NCBI RefSeq assembly: GCF_024679095.1 | Contig: NC_066568.1 | Span: 2,214,716 to 2,278,715, forward strand | Length of the DNA stretch: 64,000 nt | DNA from: Eriocheir sinensis | Lineage: Eukaryota; Arthropoda; Malacostraca; Decapoda; Varunidae | Direction: 5' to 3' | In this document: in pieces, positions 57,801-61,625 of the stretch | Numbering within the stretch: the first letter of the stretch is position 1 | Layout of the letters: each line of letters starts with the position of its first letter | Notes under the pieces: model-generated | What the model saw: only the letters and a program-made list of their open reading frames with translations | Database searches by the model: none | Told to the model about the DNA's origin: nothing | Made by a program: the position numbers and the translations under genes

Positions 57801-60535
57801 TGGATTTATTTTCTTTCAAGATCTATACAATTATTTCTTTTTTACAAGCAACTGAAATGGTCAAAAAGCTTTCACTAAAACCTTCTCCTCTATAGTACTC
57901 TTAAACTCTTTAGAAGATTAATTTATTTTCTTACATCTTCAACTAAACTAAATCTTAAATTGCCTTCTTTTTCCTTTCACATTTTATTTATTAAACTAAA
58001 ATTTCTCCTTAAACACATTACTCAACCCATCAAGTACTACCTTCATCCTTTTGAGACCATATATGTATCTTGTGTGTGTATATCTCAATACATGTATCAA
58101 ATCAAAATCTATCGTTCTATTCACCTAAATTTTTGCCTAAGTTTAAACTACACATTTCCATTAAACATTACTCCACTCACAATCAATCTATCCACTCCCA
58201 CATCCACCCATCCACTCACCGACGTATTCCGTATGTCCGGACACACTGTCGTAGCCGGAACGCAGCTTACTCCATAAATCATTCATCCATTCTGGTAGAG
58301 GTCGTTGGGAGTCAGTGTCGGGCACGGCCTCGACCTGTACAAATAATTAAAAAGTGTTGGAAATGGTCCGTGTATTAGCTGTGGTTGGGTTAGTCTAGCA
58401 TCCAATGATTGCATGCTGGGCAGAGGGTATAGCTTTTTTGTACTGGTGGTTGGGTTAGTCTAGTATCCAATTATTGCATGCAGATGGGCAGAGGGTATAG
58501 CTTTTGTGTACTGGTAATTGGGTTAGTCTAGTATCCAATTATTGCATGCAGATGGGCAGAGGGTATAGCTTTTGTGTACTGGTGGTTGGGTTAGTCTAGT
58601 ATCCAGTGATGGCATGCAGATGGGCAGAGGGTATAGCTTTTGTGTACTGGTGGTTGGGTTAGTCTAGTATCCAAGGATGGCATGCAGATGGGCAGAGGGT
58701 ATAGCTTCTGTGTACTGGTAATTGGGTTAGTCTAGTATCCAATGATGGCATGCAGATGGGCAGAGGGTATAGCTTTTGTGTACTGGTGGTTGGGTTAGTC
58801 TAGTATCCAATGATGGCATGCAGATGGGCAGAGGGTATAGCTTCTGTGTACTGGTAATTGGGTTAGTCTAGTATCCAATGATTGCATGCAGATGGGCAGA
58901 GGGTATAGCTTTTGTGTACTGGTAATTGGGTTAGTCTAGTATCCAATGATGGCATGCAGATGGGCAGAGGGTATAGCTTTTGTGTACTGGTGGTTGGGTT
59001 AGTCTAGTATCCATTGATGGCATGCAGATGGGCAGAGGGTATAGCTTTTGTGTACTGGTGGTTCGGTTAGTCTAGTATCCCAACAAAGGTAAAGAAAAAA
59101 AGCCCGCTAATAGCTGCTCCCACAAGAACAAAAATGAAAGCTTGTTACATGGTTCGAATCAGTCTCACCGAGTAATCACCGGTCGAATATCTGAAGCTTC
59201 TACGTGGGCATCCTAAGTACAAACTCTTCCCCACTCGCTAGCTCGAAATTTTGTAGGCCAACTTTTTTTCAGTCAAATATACGTTTCGAAGTGGAATTTA
59301 GTGAGTAATTCTTATGGTATCCTCAAAATCCTCATACGCCTATTAGTTCCGAAATTACACCAAGATATTTTTTTTTCCCTCTCCCGTCAGAGTAGGCGAA
59401 CAACTATAAATTGGTCCACGCTCCTACGCTCCTACAGGTCGCCATGTGTTGCCACTATAAAACTTATCCCAACAAATGACTCTCCCAAATCTGACGTTAA
59501 TTACCAAAAGCTTTAATTGACCTCTTCAACCCATATCCTTCTCTTAGCCACGGAGAGACACAGGGAGCGCAACCAGGTGGAGAGAGCCATCACCCCGGGA
59601 CCCATGGCCAGAGGGACACCCGGGGGAGCGCAAGCAGGTGGAGAGAGCCATCACCCCGGGACCCATGGCCAGAGGGACACCCGGGGGAGCGCAAGCAGGT
59701 GGAGAGAGCCATCACCCCGGGACCCATGGCCAGAGGGACACCCGGGGGAGCGCAAGCAGGTGGAGAGAGCCATCACCCCGGGACCCATGGCCAGAGGGAC
59801 ACCCGGGGGAGCGCAAGCAGGTGGAGAGAGCCATCACCCCGGGACCCATGGCCAGAGGGACACCCGGTCACCAAGCAGGTGGAAGAGCCATCACCCAGGA
59901 CCCATGGCCAGAGGGACACCAGGTCACCAAACAGGTGGGCCATCACACCAGGACCCATGGCCAGAGGGACACCAGGTCACCAAACAGGTCCATCACCCCG
60001 GGACCCATGGCCAGAGGGACACCCGGGGGAGCGCAAGCAGGTGGAGAGAGCCATCACCCCGGGACCCATGCTCAGAGGGACACCCGGATTACCACGATGT
60101 GCCCTCCCCAGGTGTCCCGGGTTACCACGATGTGCTCTCCCCAGGTGTCCCCAGCTACACAGGCCGAAAGGGAGGATGAACAGCTGAATGGCCTACACAC
60201 CGACTCCCCGGGCCGGGATTCGAACCTGGGGCCGCGGATTATTAGCTAGACAGGCGAACCACTTTTTTTTTTTTACATTAAAGTAAGCAGCTCAAGCCTC
60301 AAGGGGAAAAAATAAAATGGGGGAAAACAAGCCCTCCAATAACTACTCCTATATAAAAGGGTAAAGATATTGCCTATAGATGCTCCAAACTGACTTAACT
60401 GGGTCCAGACTCCGCCTACTAACACGTAATTATAAACCCTTGCCCTATACTCACCGCCGTCAGCGCCCCCAGCAGGAACAGCAGTGGCAGCAGAAGCCCC
60501 AGGGTGCGGCGACGCCCGGGGGAAGGCGCCCACAT
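16706..60535 (-). CDS. Giant secreted EAR-repeat / NG-TG-module protein, 43 coding exons, 2409 residues
   Basis: All 43 exons were joined by eye. Each junction is GT-AG, every phase agrees, and the sum is 7230 nt including the stop. Regions are: signal peptide (1-27), linker with a RARR/S furin-like site (92-96), Pro/Tyr-rich repeats (about 97-345), EAR-type beta-propeller repeats (about 350-754), a linker (755-816), a ~1200-residue array of repeated modules (about 817-2020), and a divergent EAR-like C-terminus (about 2024-2409). No transmembrane segment other than the signal peptide was noticed. EAR repeats are known from LGI and TSPEAR proteins, where they form extracellular propellers. The combination is not one I can name. 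An extracellular matrix, cuticle or eggshell role is inference. Exon coordinates are given in the four segment entries. Alternative splicing is not assessed. Confidence 0.88.
17565..17812. repeat. 3.5 copies of a ~70-bp tandem repeat (intron 41)
   Basis: The unit contains ACTTTCACTTAGCTCATAG, AATCCAGCCAAGTTAAAGA and CATCAAATTGTTCTCTTATG. It lies between exons 41 and 42. Confidence 0.85.
18085..18610 (-). repeat. Tandem duplication of the exon 41 acceptor, ~70-bp period, 7 extra copies
   Basis: The true acceptor and exon start at 18098 read CCGCAG/ATTATGAAGACT on the minus strand. Seven upstream units (about 18162, 18222, 18292, 18362, 18434, 18512 and 18580) repeat the pyrimidine tract and the start of the exon. 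Two keep CTCAG before ATTAT, four have CTCGG, and one reads CTTATG, so most decoy acceptors have lost the invariant AG. Confidence 0.8.
18880..19322. repeat. 33-bp minisatellite, ~13 copies (intron 40)
   Basis: The unit is CTCTGCTCTTTCCATGTCA plus AAAATACTCTCAAA. Because the period is a multiple of three, several frames stay open on both strands, but none joins a neighbouring exon. It ends about 45 bp from the donor of exon 40. Confidence 0.92.
20258..20690 (-). repeat. Tandem duplication of the exon 39 acceptor, ~116-bp period, 3 extra copies
   Basis: The real boundary at 20276 reads CCTTCCAG/AGCTTCCAACTGCC on the minus strand. Copies at about 20371, 20475 and 20580 repeat the acceptor and the first ~18 coding bases. 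The first is identical and the others have AGACCTTCC. The last unit ends next to exon 38. Confidence 0.85.
21318..21530 (-). repeat. Tandem duplication of the exon 37 donor boundary, ~5 units
   Basis: Exon 37 ends TTCACAACG/GTAATGAC at 21508 on the minus strand. Downstream units of about 40-52 bp repeat the last ~20 coding bases, the donor and the start of the intron. Some copies read CAACC/GTAATG and others keep CAACG/GTAATG, so alternative 3' ends of exon 37 are possible. Confidence 0.8.
22060..23025. repeat. ~106-bp minisatellite, 9 copies, of a dispersed family
   Basis: The unit contains GTTTTATGACCCTGGTGGTA, GTGTGACCCTTC, CTGTACCGTGAACCTAAAG and CCGACTGACCCACTCT. Related units occur at 21130-21240, 33420-34090 and 47815-47900. 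Minus-strand open frames (MGQSGSNECFFRF...) are repeat artefacts. Confidence 0.9.
23212..46281 (-). CDS. Exons 14-35: tandem 'NG..L ... dQ..TG..F' module array
   Basis: Exons are 46134-46281, 45806-45894, 44578-44824, 43341-43523, 42837-42968, 41719-41903, 40707-40884, 37212-37369, 36233-36346, 35567-35795, 34134-34265, 32244-32423, 31384-31596, 30605-30702, 30109-30295, 28721-28887, 27898-28138, 25827-25975, 24996-25114, 24398-24590, 23785-23995 and 23212-23281. The recurring pattern is a short beta-like stretch, VNG/VDG plus xxLxxL, 20 or so residues, then (D/E)Q-x-(V/I)-(S/T)-G and a Phe about four residues on. Examples are VDGIDLEDIVL...DAVITG-GTKTFTSV, LRGDQQVSGRKVFTD, LQDGDQVISGVLNFTS and LLATGDQVLTG. 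Many introns fall in phase 1 right after the ITG motif. At least ten module copies can be recognised. The regular alternation suggests a stacked beta structure (inference). Confidence 0.85.
23278..23385 (-). repeat. Duplication of the exon 35 acceptor (2 copies)
   Basis: The acceptor TTTTTACAG/TGA of exon 35 (23281) and the next ~50 intron bases are repeated once at about 23335-23385. That leaves a second TTTTTACAG/TGA upstream of the true site. Confidence 0.7.
24049..24341. mobile_element. TTAA-MITE (CCCGGTAGCAGC family), copy 1
   Basis: It begins TTTAACCCAGAAGCAG and ends GCTGCTACCGGGCTAA. Inside are three to four tandem copies of the 35-bp unit GGGCCAAATTTGTGGCTTTA..., then the family body (ATTATGAAATGGTTTGTGC, AGAGGGACCATT). 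Other copies are listed separately. Confidence 0.8.
25190..25585. repeat. Imperfect tandem repeats around ACTTTTTGGGAAATC (intron 31)
   Basis: Segments with TTGGTGGGTGGAAAAA, CTTCATATACAAACT and TTTCTACTTTTTGGGAAATC recur three to four times at irregular spacing between exons 31 and 32. A further copy of the core is near 32490. Confidence 0.65.
26055..27370. repeat. 33-bp minisatellite, ~39 copies (intron 30)
   Basis: The unit is CTGTAAAATACC plus TTCAAAATAATTCAATATCC (plus C). Left copies have AATCTCCCC, most others AATATCCCC, and the right edge decays. The frames QNNSISPVKYL (plus) and NYFEGILQGIL (minus) are open only because 33 is a multiple of 3. Confidence 0.95.
27385..27890. other. 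AT-rich intron sequence without recognisable features
   Basis: Between the 33-bp array and exon 30 I see unique AT-rich DNA with a few TTAGGGTT words, and no coding or RNA signal. Confidence 0.5.
28142..28720. other. Intron 29, mostly unique AT-rich DNA
   Basis: A short direct repeat (GAGAGTGGAGGTCAAGGTGG, twice) follows exon 30's acceptor. Near 28255 AACCCCTTCAACACGAGGATG resembles the end of a TTAA-MITE, but I found no matching other end. Confidence 0.4.
29165..30085. repeat. 25-bp minisatellite, ~36 copies (intron 28)
   Basis: The unit is TTCTTCCAATAAAATAAAAA plus GCAAA. Three blocks of variants are visible: AGCACATTCTTCCARTA at left, CTCAAAATGTTCTTCTAA in the middle, and near-identical copies at 29680-30060, which suggests recent expansion there. 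It abuts exon 28. Confidence 0.94.
30433..30562. mobile_element. Truncated TTAA-MITE (copy 2) joined to a SINE fragment
   Basis: TTAACCCAGTAGCAG and two 35-bp subunits are followed at about 30508 by ATACCTGGTACCCATTCATT and CTGGGTGGACAGGGGC, which matches the body of the SINEs at 37415-37570 and 52170-52425. Confidence 0.65.
30690..31085 (-). repeat. ~150-bp tandem repeat that includes the exon 27 acceptor
   Basis: The acceptor of exon 27 (ATTCTAG/ATCAGCTG on the minus strand, 30702) is repeated at about 30843-30860 with the same exon-edge bases and intron DNA. A third, shorter unit starts near 30985. Confidence 0.75.
31600..32240. other. Intron 25 with weak ~80-bp repeats
   Basis: Repeated phrases CCTAAAGCCCTTAATTTAAAG, TTATGCATTTTCTCA and ACTTCCGAGACA occur three to four times between 31800 and 32220. 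No other feature is seen. Confidence 0.55.
32601..32791. mobile_element. Palindromic MITE, copy 2
   Basis: It begins CAGTCATCCCTCAAATAG after TA and ends near TACTATTTGAGTGCCGACC. It has the same internal hairpin (AGGATTTTTAAATTTCC / GGAAATTTAAAAGTCC) as the copy at 11111-11282. It lies in intron 24. Confidence 0.72.
33178..33402. mobile_element. TTAA-MITE (CCCGGTAGCAGC family), copy 3
   Basis: It starts TTTAACCCAGTAGCTGCGGG and ends GCTGCTACCAGGTTAA. It contains the family body in the orientation opposite to copy 1. Confidence 0.82.
33420..34090. repeat. ~125-bp tandem repeat, 5 copies, of the dispersed CCTGGTGGTAG family
   Basis: Units contain GGGCATTTCCAGTAGTAG, TTTTATGAGCCTGGTGGTAG, GTGAACCTAAAGAAGCCCTC and TTTGACAGTGTAGAAATAG. 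It is related to the array at 22060-23025. It lies in intron 24 and stops about 45 bp from exon 24. Confidence 0.88.
34354..34645. mobile_element. TTAA-MITE (CCCGGTAGCAGC family), copy 4
   Basis: Full length, TTTAACCCAGTAGCAGCGGG to GCTGCTACCAGGTTAA, with three to four 35-bp terminal subunits. Confidence 0.85.
34739..35419. mobile_element. 681-bp MITE with TTAA target sites, TIR CCCCTAAAGGGCCGG
   Basis: Left end TTAA-CCCCTAAAGGGCCGGCC and right end GGCCCTTTAGGGG-TTAA give a perfect 15-bp terminal inverted repeat and a 4-bp TTAA duplication (34735-34738 and 35420-35423), the hallmark of the piggyBac superfamily. There is no coding capacity. A GCGGCTATAGCCGC palindrome lies just inside the right end. 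Confidence 0.85.
36368..37085. repeat. 26-bp minisatellite, ~27 copies (intron 21)
   Basis: The unit is AAAAGAATAGATCTGGAATA plus GACTTC. It is interrupted by variants with TTGGATAGTTC and TTGGATAGAGTTACAAAG in a higher-order pattern. It begins about 20 bp beyond the exon 22 acceptor. Confidence 0.92.
37090..37160. repeat. Interspersed repeat fragment, also at 41445-41515
   Basis: The two places share CCTGGAGGAGGATAGCTTGA, TCAGAAGA, GAATTAGA, GAACAG, AAGGTGACATA and CCTGG with few differences. Confidence 0.65.
37415..37572 (-). mobile_element. SINE fragment (body only)
   Basis: It matches the SINE at 52170-52425 over GTTTAGT.GGCGCAACA, GGTCATATGCCGGAG and TACCTGGTACCCATTCACTG, but it lacks the tRNA-like head. 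Confidence 0.75.
37737..40243 (+). mobile_element. piggyBac-family DNA transposon, 2507 bp, complete but inactivated
   Basis: Ends are CACGTTAAGCGCCAT at left and its exact inverse ATGGCGCTTAACGTG at right (15-bp TIR). They are flanked by TTAG (37733-37736, a decayed TTAA) and TTAA (40244-40247). Subterminal motifs GTGGTACATATGGCG recur near both ends. It carries one transposase frame, now interrupted. It sits in intron 20 of the giant gene, on the opposite strand. Confidence 0.93.
38120..39844 (+). pseudogene. piggyBac transposase (PGBD-like) with two in-frame stop codons
   Basis: One reading frame of 575 codons (final stop included) runs from ATG 38120 to a stop ending at 39844, broken by TAA at codon 350 (39167-39169) and TAG at codon 473 (39536-39538), with no frameshift. 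The family parts are an acidic, Ser-rich N-terminus, the DDE_Tnp_1_7 core, and the likely DDD triad D242 (VIDESLV), D319 (YIDNFYSS) and D425 (GVDYSDQM). The C-terminal Cys-rich zinc-binding tail reads CRTARKRCRGC, then CNQCDG, then CIPCFERIH. The first stop falls between the second and third catalytic Asp, so the copy cannot make an active enzyme. Two point lesions in otherwise intact coding suggest a fairly young insertion. Confidence 0.93.
41020..41345. repeat. Imperfect direct repeats in intron 19
   Basis: Segments with ATAAAAGTC.TCCTAGCTCA, AACTCACAATAAAAAAACTA and TTTTAACATCTTCAAAACCAC recur two to three times. A diverged piece of the same unit is near 44125-44180. Confidence 0.65.
41945..42310. 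repeat. 46-bp minisatellite, 8 copies (intron 18)
   Basis: The unit is TTGATCTTACGAATGGATTT plus GAAATTTTATATGTACTTTC plus AGGAGG. It begins about 40 bp from exon 19. 42310-42780 beyond it is AT-rich with weak repeats of GGATACTTAACCTCA. Confidence 0.9.
43185..43312 (-). mobile_element. tRNA-derived SINE fragment
   Basis: The minus strand contains CGCGGGTTCAATCCCAGG, a good B box (GGTTCAATCC), after CACGCTGGT. The rest is short and the A box is not clear. Confidence 0.5.
43505..44032 (-). repeat. Tandem duplication anchored on the exon 17 acceptor, ~112-bp period, 4 extra copies
   Basis: The true boundary at 43523 reads CCCACAG/TCAACAACATCAGGG on the minus strand. Copies at about 43670, 43780, 43890 and 44000 read CCCACAG/TCAACAAGATCAGAG or close variants, followed by GTTTACGTAATAGAATATGA and ATGTTCGTTTTGGCAAC. 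Confidence 0.82.
44835..45380. repeat. 79-bp minisatellite, 7 copies (intron 15)
   Basis: The unit contains GGAGTATTATGGAGAAGCC, TAATTAAACTATATATATCA and CTTAAAACTACCCATGGAAA. It is almost perfect, with an A/G CACTGGG/CATTGGG variant only. It starts about 15 bp upstream of the exon 16 acceptor. Confidence 0.94.
45380..45745. repeat. ~74-bp minisatellite derived from the neighbouring 79-bp array
   Basis: Units combine ACTACCCATGGAAATACCCA, AAGTCTTGAAATTACCCATG and ACCTACCTTCGTTTGACAAT. The shared CCCATGGAAATACC core ties it to the 79-bp array on its left. Confidence 0.88.
46632..56295 (-). CDS. Exons 4-13: N-terminal EAR (EPTP) repeat propeller region
   Basis: Exons are 56093-56295, 55460-55588, 54414-54514, 53425-53542, 51682-51826, 51061-51228, 49873-49985, 48951-49061, 48383-48508 and 46632-46817. 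EAR features are clear. SEIFVYEHENTRLFQRIRT is followed by ARSWAAFTF and HFLVVANEF (exon 9). SMIYKYHRGKFVPFQCVQT is followed by ARQWVAYQ (exon 10). GVSFYQYNGWRFIQM is in exon 11, and SLVIGTKSFIAVANYRDRNG in exon 8. Exons 4-7 encode a preceding domain with three Cys (LLFCLVTETFLDADGNPLPG, VKCEPVLKTPEFVDIVCAER) that I do not recognise. Exon 13 is a basic linker (CHMYRGRLGRDPREVLARVQ) ending in PLRITGSLVLAP, which leads into the module array. Confidence 0.85.
46890..47555. mobile_element. TTAA-MITE copy 6 with ~15 tandem 35-bp subunits
   Basis: The 35-bp unit GTAGCAGCGACGGGCCAAAT plus TTGTGGCTTTACCGT is repeated about 15 times (46900-47415). The family body follows (ATTATGAAATGGTTTGTGTG, AGAGGGACCATT), without a clear right TIR. 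This is the longest internal expansion of the family here. Confidence 0.88.
47935..48365. repeat. ~107-bp minisatellite, 4 copies (intron 12)
   Basis: The unit contains TTTTTCAGTATTCTTCCAAA, GTGCATTATCTAGTTTAACT, CAGTTACGAGCCTCCAAACT and AACCAGGTCATATAATCATA. It reaches to within 20 bp of the exon 12 donor. Confidence 0.9.
49152..49405. mobile_element. TTAA-MITE (CCCGGTAGCAGC family), copy 7
   Basis: It starts ATTAACCCGGTAGCAGCGATG and ends CTGCAGCTACTGGGTTA. It is slightly more diverged than the others. Confidence 0.8.
50060..50600. other. Intron 9, left part: no recognisable feature
   Basis: AT-rich, then C/T-rich DNA without gene, RNA or tandem signal. Confidence 0.4.
50618..51053. repeat. 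24/28-bp minisatellite, ~18 copies (intron 9)
   Basis: The basic unit is CCCCCCTTCTTCAGACAAAC plus AAAG. A block of five units (50800-50940) carries an extra CATATG (28-32 bp). It ends 8 bp before the exon 9 donor. Proline-rich frames (PPSSDKQS) and the antisense frames are artefacts. Confidence 0.93.
51255..51560. repeat. Purine-rich imperfect duplication (intron 8)
   Basis: Two ~150-bp blocks share GTGTGGGAAGAAA, GGGAAAATGGGG and GAGAAATGAA. The region is A/G-rich and non-coding. Confidence 0.6.
51960..52165 (+). pseudogene. Non-LTR retrotransposon reverse-transcriptase fragment, left piece
   Basis: Translated on the plus strand it reads LTADFLPEDITKLQEW, NKKWLLQLNEEKCKVL. This matches the '..D...L..W...W.L.FN..KCKV' block just downstream of the catalytic region of CR1/I/Jockey-type reverse transcriptases. 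A short string of family residues follows (ETLHYPPQRQRKTW, frame-shifted). The fragment is cut by a SINE at about 52165. The same block is repeated after the SINE, so the LINE piece was duplicated or the SINE lies between two repeat units. Confidence 0.7.
52168..52425 (-). mobile_element. tRNA-derived SINE inserted in the LINE fragment
   Basis: Read on the minus strand it begins GGCTTCGTGGTGCAGTGGTT (A box TGGTGCAGTGGTTAGC), continues to the B box GGGTTCGATTCCCGGGCGG, and then has a body with CCCATTCACTGCTGGGT (inverse) and CTCCGGCATATGACCAC. A/B boxes and the position at the end of the element identify a tRNA-derived head. Body-only relatives lie at 37415-37572 and 30508-30562. This is not a functional tRNA gene. 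Confidence 0.82.
52426..53372 (+). repeat. 99-bp minisatellite made from reverse-transcriptase coding sequence, 9 copies
   Basis: It starts with the RT block LQEWNKKWLLQINEEKCKVL and then repeats a 33-codon unit containing GYPAHQYHMGNTPL, STTEAEKDLGVYVT and RLPVK nine times. The first part (HQY.MG.TPL..TEAEKDLGV) is the normal RT segment. RLPVK is the junction created by the tandem duplication. Eight units keep the frame, giving a 346-codon open frame on the plus strand, and two units lack three bases (GVCYQATSEG). It is intronic and antisense to the giant gene. Confidence 0.85.
53595..53842. repeat. A-rich 13-15-bp minisatellite (intron 6)
   Basis: The unit is GTACAATAAAAAAA with a variable A-run, about 17 copies, next to the exon 7 acceptor. 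Confidence 0.9.
54000..54330. repeat. Three tandem copies of the dispersed GGACGCAGCTCAA repeat (intron 6)
   Basis: GTTAAGGACGCAGCTCAA, ACTAGAAAAAA and CCCGCTAATACTGTACTT recur three times, with TTTAATACTTATGATACAG between them. This dispersed repeat has been incorporated into a ~120-bp tandem unit. Confidence 0.7.
54545..54895. repeat. ~76-bp minisatellite, 5 copies (intron 5)
   Basis: The unit contains TTACACTTGCTCCATTAGGA, ATGAATCATTATAGGTTTAG and CCACTTACAAGTCATCTCTA. It starts about 30 bp beyond the exon 6 acceptor. 54900-55450 beyond it has two weak ~110-bp repeats (GCTAAAGCTGCAGATGTGAAC) and otherwise nothing. Confidence 0.88.
55620..56090. other. Intron 4: purine-rich start, otherwise unique
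   Basis: A/G-rich to about 55735, then AT-rich DNA without recognisable features. Confidence 0.4.
56551..60535 (-). CDS. Exons 1-3: signal peptide, furin-like site, PPPYTQKPYTQ repeats
   Basis: Exons are 60455-60535 (coding part), 58220-58334 and 56551-57402. Exon 1 encodes MWAPSPGRRR and then a Leu-rich core (LLLPLLFLLGALTA), a classical signal peptide. Exon 2 encodes an acidic/Trp linker (PEWMNDLWSKLRSGYDS). Exon 3 is a single 852-nt exon. It starts with a charged helix (VQETLREAQRNLIEDVQGW), then RARR/S at residues 92-96, then YPQQTYPQQ and YTQ-type repeats that settle into about 14 copies of the 11-mer PPPYTQKPYTQ. It ends PKPSAKG. The 33-bp period keeps frames open on both strands, but only this frame joins exons 2 and 4. 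Tyr/Pro-rich repeats suggest a cross-linkable extracellular segment. Confidence 0.87.
57511..57765. mobile_element. TTAA-MITE (CCCGGTAGCAGC family), copy 8
   Basis: It starts TTTTAACCCGGTAGCATCAG and ends CACTGCTACCGGGTCAAG, with two to three 35-bp subunits. It lies in intron 2, in the same orientation as copies 3, 4 and 5. Confidence 0.83.
57770..58215. other. Intron 2 remainder: AT-rich, no feature seen
   Basis: Unique-looking AT-rich DNA up to the exon 2 donor. Short open frames are not supported. Confidence 0.4.
58372..59085. repeat. ~68-bp minisatellite, 10 copies (intron 1)
   Basis: The unit contains GGTTGGGTTAGTCTAGTATC, CAATGATGGCATGCAGATGG and GCAGAGGGTATAGCTTTTGT. It starts about 40 bp upstream of the exon 2 acceptor. 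Confidence 0.92.
59545..60080. repeat. 61-bp GC-rich minisatellite, ~8 copies
   Basis: The unit contains GCGCAAGCAGGTGGAGAGAG, CCATCACCCCGGGACCCATG and GCCAGAGGGACACCCGGGGG. The left five copies are nearly identical, and the right copies have deletions. Because 61 is not a multiple of 3, the long open frames (GTPGGAQAGGESHHPG...) cycle through all frames and are not genes. It adjoins a SINE whose body shares GGACACCCGG, so it may be SINE-derived. Confidence 0.9.
60082..60262 (-). mobile_element. tRNA-derived SINE
   Basis: The minus strand reads GTGGTTCGCCTGTCTAGC (A box TGGTTCGCCTG), then CCCAGGTTCGAATCCCGG (perfect B box GGTTCGAATCC), then a GC-rich body with GTAACCCGGGACACCTGGGG repeated. 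A T-run and another dispersed repeat follow at 60265-60360. There is no proper tRNA fold, so it is a SINE head and not a tRNA gene. Confidence 0.75.
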
Positions 60536-61625
60536 GGTATTGGCGGCGGCGGTGGTGGTGGTCTGGGGTGGGGGTGGGGGTGGGGGGGAAAGGTTATCAC
60601 TGCTTATTATGGCAACTATCACATTAGATTATAGATATATTTACTTGCAACAATAAACAATCAATCTATATCAAAGCAATTTTCGTATTTTCTTTTGTTT
60701 CGGTTCACTAACTCTTAATTACATAGGCCACAGTTTTCATATTTAGATTCTTGAGATATTAAAAGTCGGCTCGTATTTAAATATGTTTGCAGCCCACTAA
60801 TAGGTCTACAGTTTCTCAAAGACCACTAATGATACACTGATTCGAGTTTCCATGGGGCCCACTAACGCCATTCACAAGGACCACGAAGAAGATACTAACT
60901 CGGGTTTTCATGTTTCTATCCACGCTAAAACTACAATAACAAGATAAGGGAATAATTGAGCTTTTGAAAGAATCACTCCCGAATCATTTGAACCACCGAA
61001 GCACCGCGCTGAACCGTGTTAGAGGCAATTACGAGTATATACAATCTAAAATGACTAACACAATAGCTCAGTACACTCCACTGGCAAGCATAGAAATAAT
61101 CACCCATAACAAACTTCTTATAACATGCAAAAACTATAACATGAACACAGGAACTTTTATCTGGCAACACTCAACACACGTAACACTACCCTGGTAACAC
61201 TGAGGGTAACGCGACAACTCACGAGCATATCTTACTTCACGTAGCACTGATCAGGTAATACAGGTAATGTCAATTAACGCCCAGCTGATAGTCACGGAAG
61301 CTCTGGCAATCACTAACATTTAATTCATCACAGGTATTTAACAGGTCACGCTAACGGGTCACCCACTCACACCAGGTCACCAAATGCTCACACCAGGTCA
61401 CCATATACTCACACCAGGTCACCAAATGCTCACACCGGGTCCCCAATTGCTCACTTAACACTACTACATGCACTCAAACCCAACAAATAACACGCAACAC
61501 TAGACAGGTAACACACAGGTAACAAACACCTCACTTTACCTCAGAAAGAGCAGGGACAGCAACACAACCTCCTCCTGCCGGGTTTGAAGGACCACTGCGA
61601 GCTGCTGGGCTGGAAGATAAAGAGT
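60536..61625 (-). other. Likely 5' UTR of the giant gene, with a possible upstream non-coding exon
   Basis: Exon 1 is preceded at 60562 by a textbook acceptor on the minus strand (a long C-rich tract ending CCCCAG), 27 nt before the ATG, so it is not the first exon. A good donor CTGAG/GTAAAG at 61540 could close a non-coding exon lying at about 61541-61615. The true transcription start was not identified. Confidence 0.45.
60563..61540. other. Presumed 5' UTR intron of the giant gene
   Basis: AT-rich DNA. From 61340 to 61450 'CACACCAGGTCACCAAATGCT' is repeated four times. No coding signal. Confidence 0.45.

Noticed and set aside
59517..60249. 220-codon Gly/Pro/His-rich frame resembling a collagen-like protein
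   Set aside because: A 61-bp repeat shifts frame at each unit, and all three frames show the same peptide pieces. Lies in intron 1, antisense to the gene, next to a SINE.
60195..60262. Possible tRNA gene on the minus strand
   Set aside because: Same reasons: good B box but no proper cloverleaf, with a SINE-like body attached.
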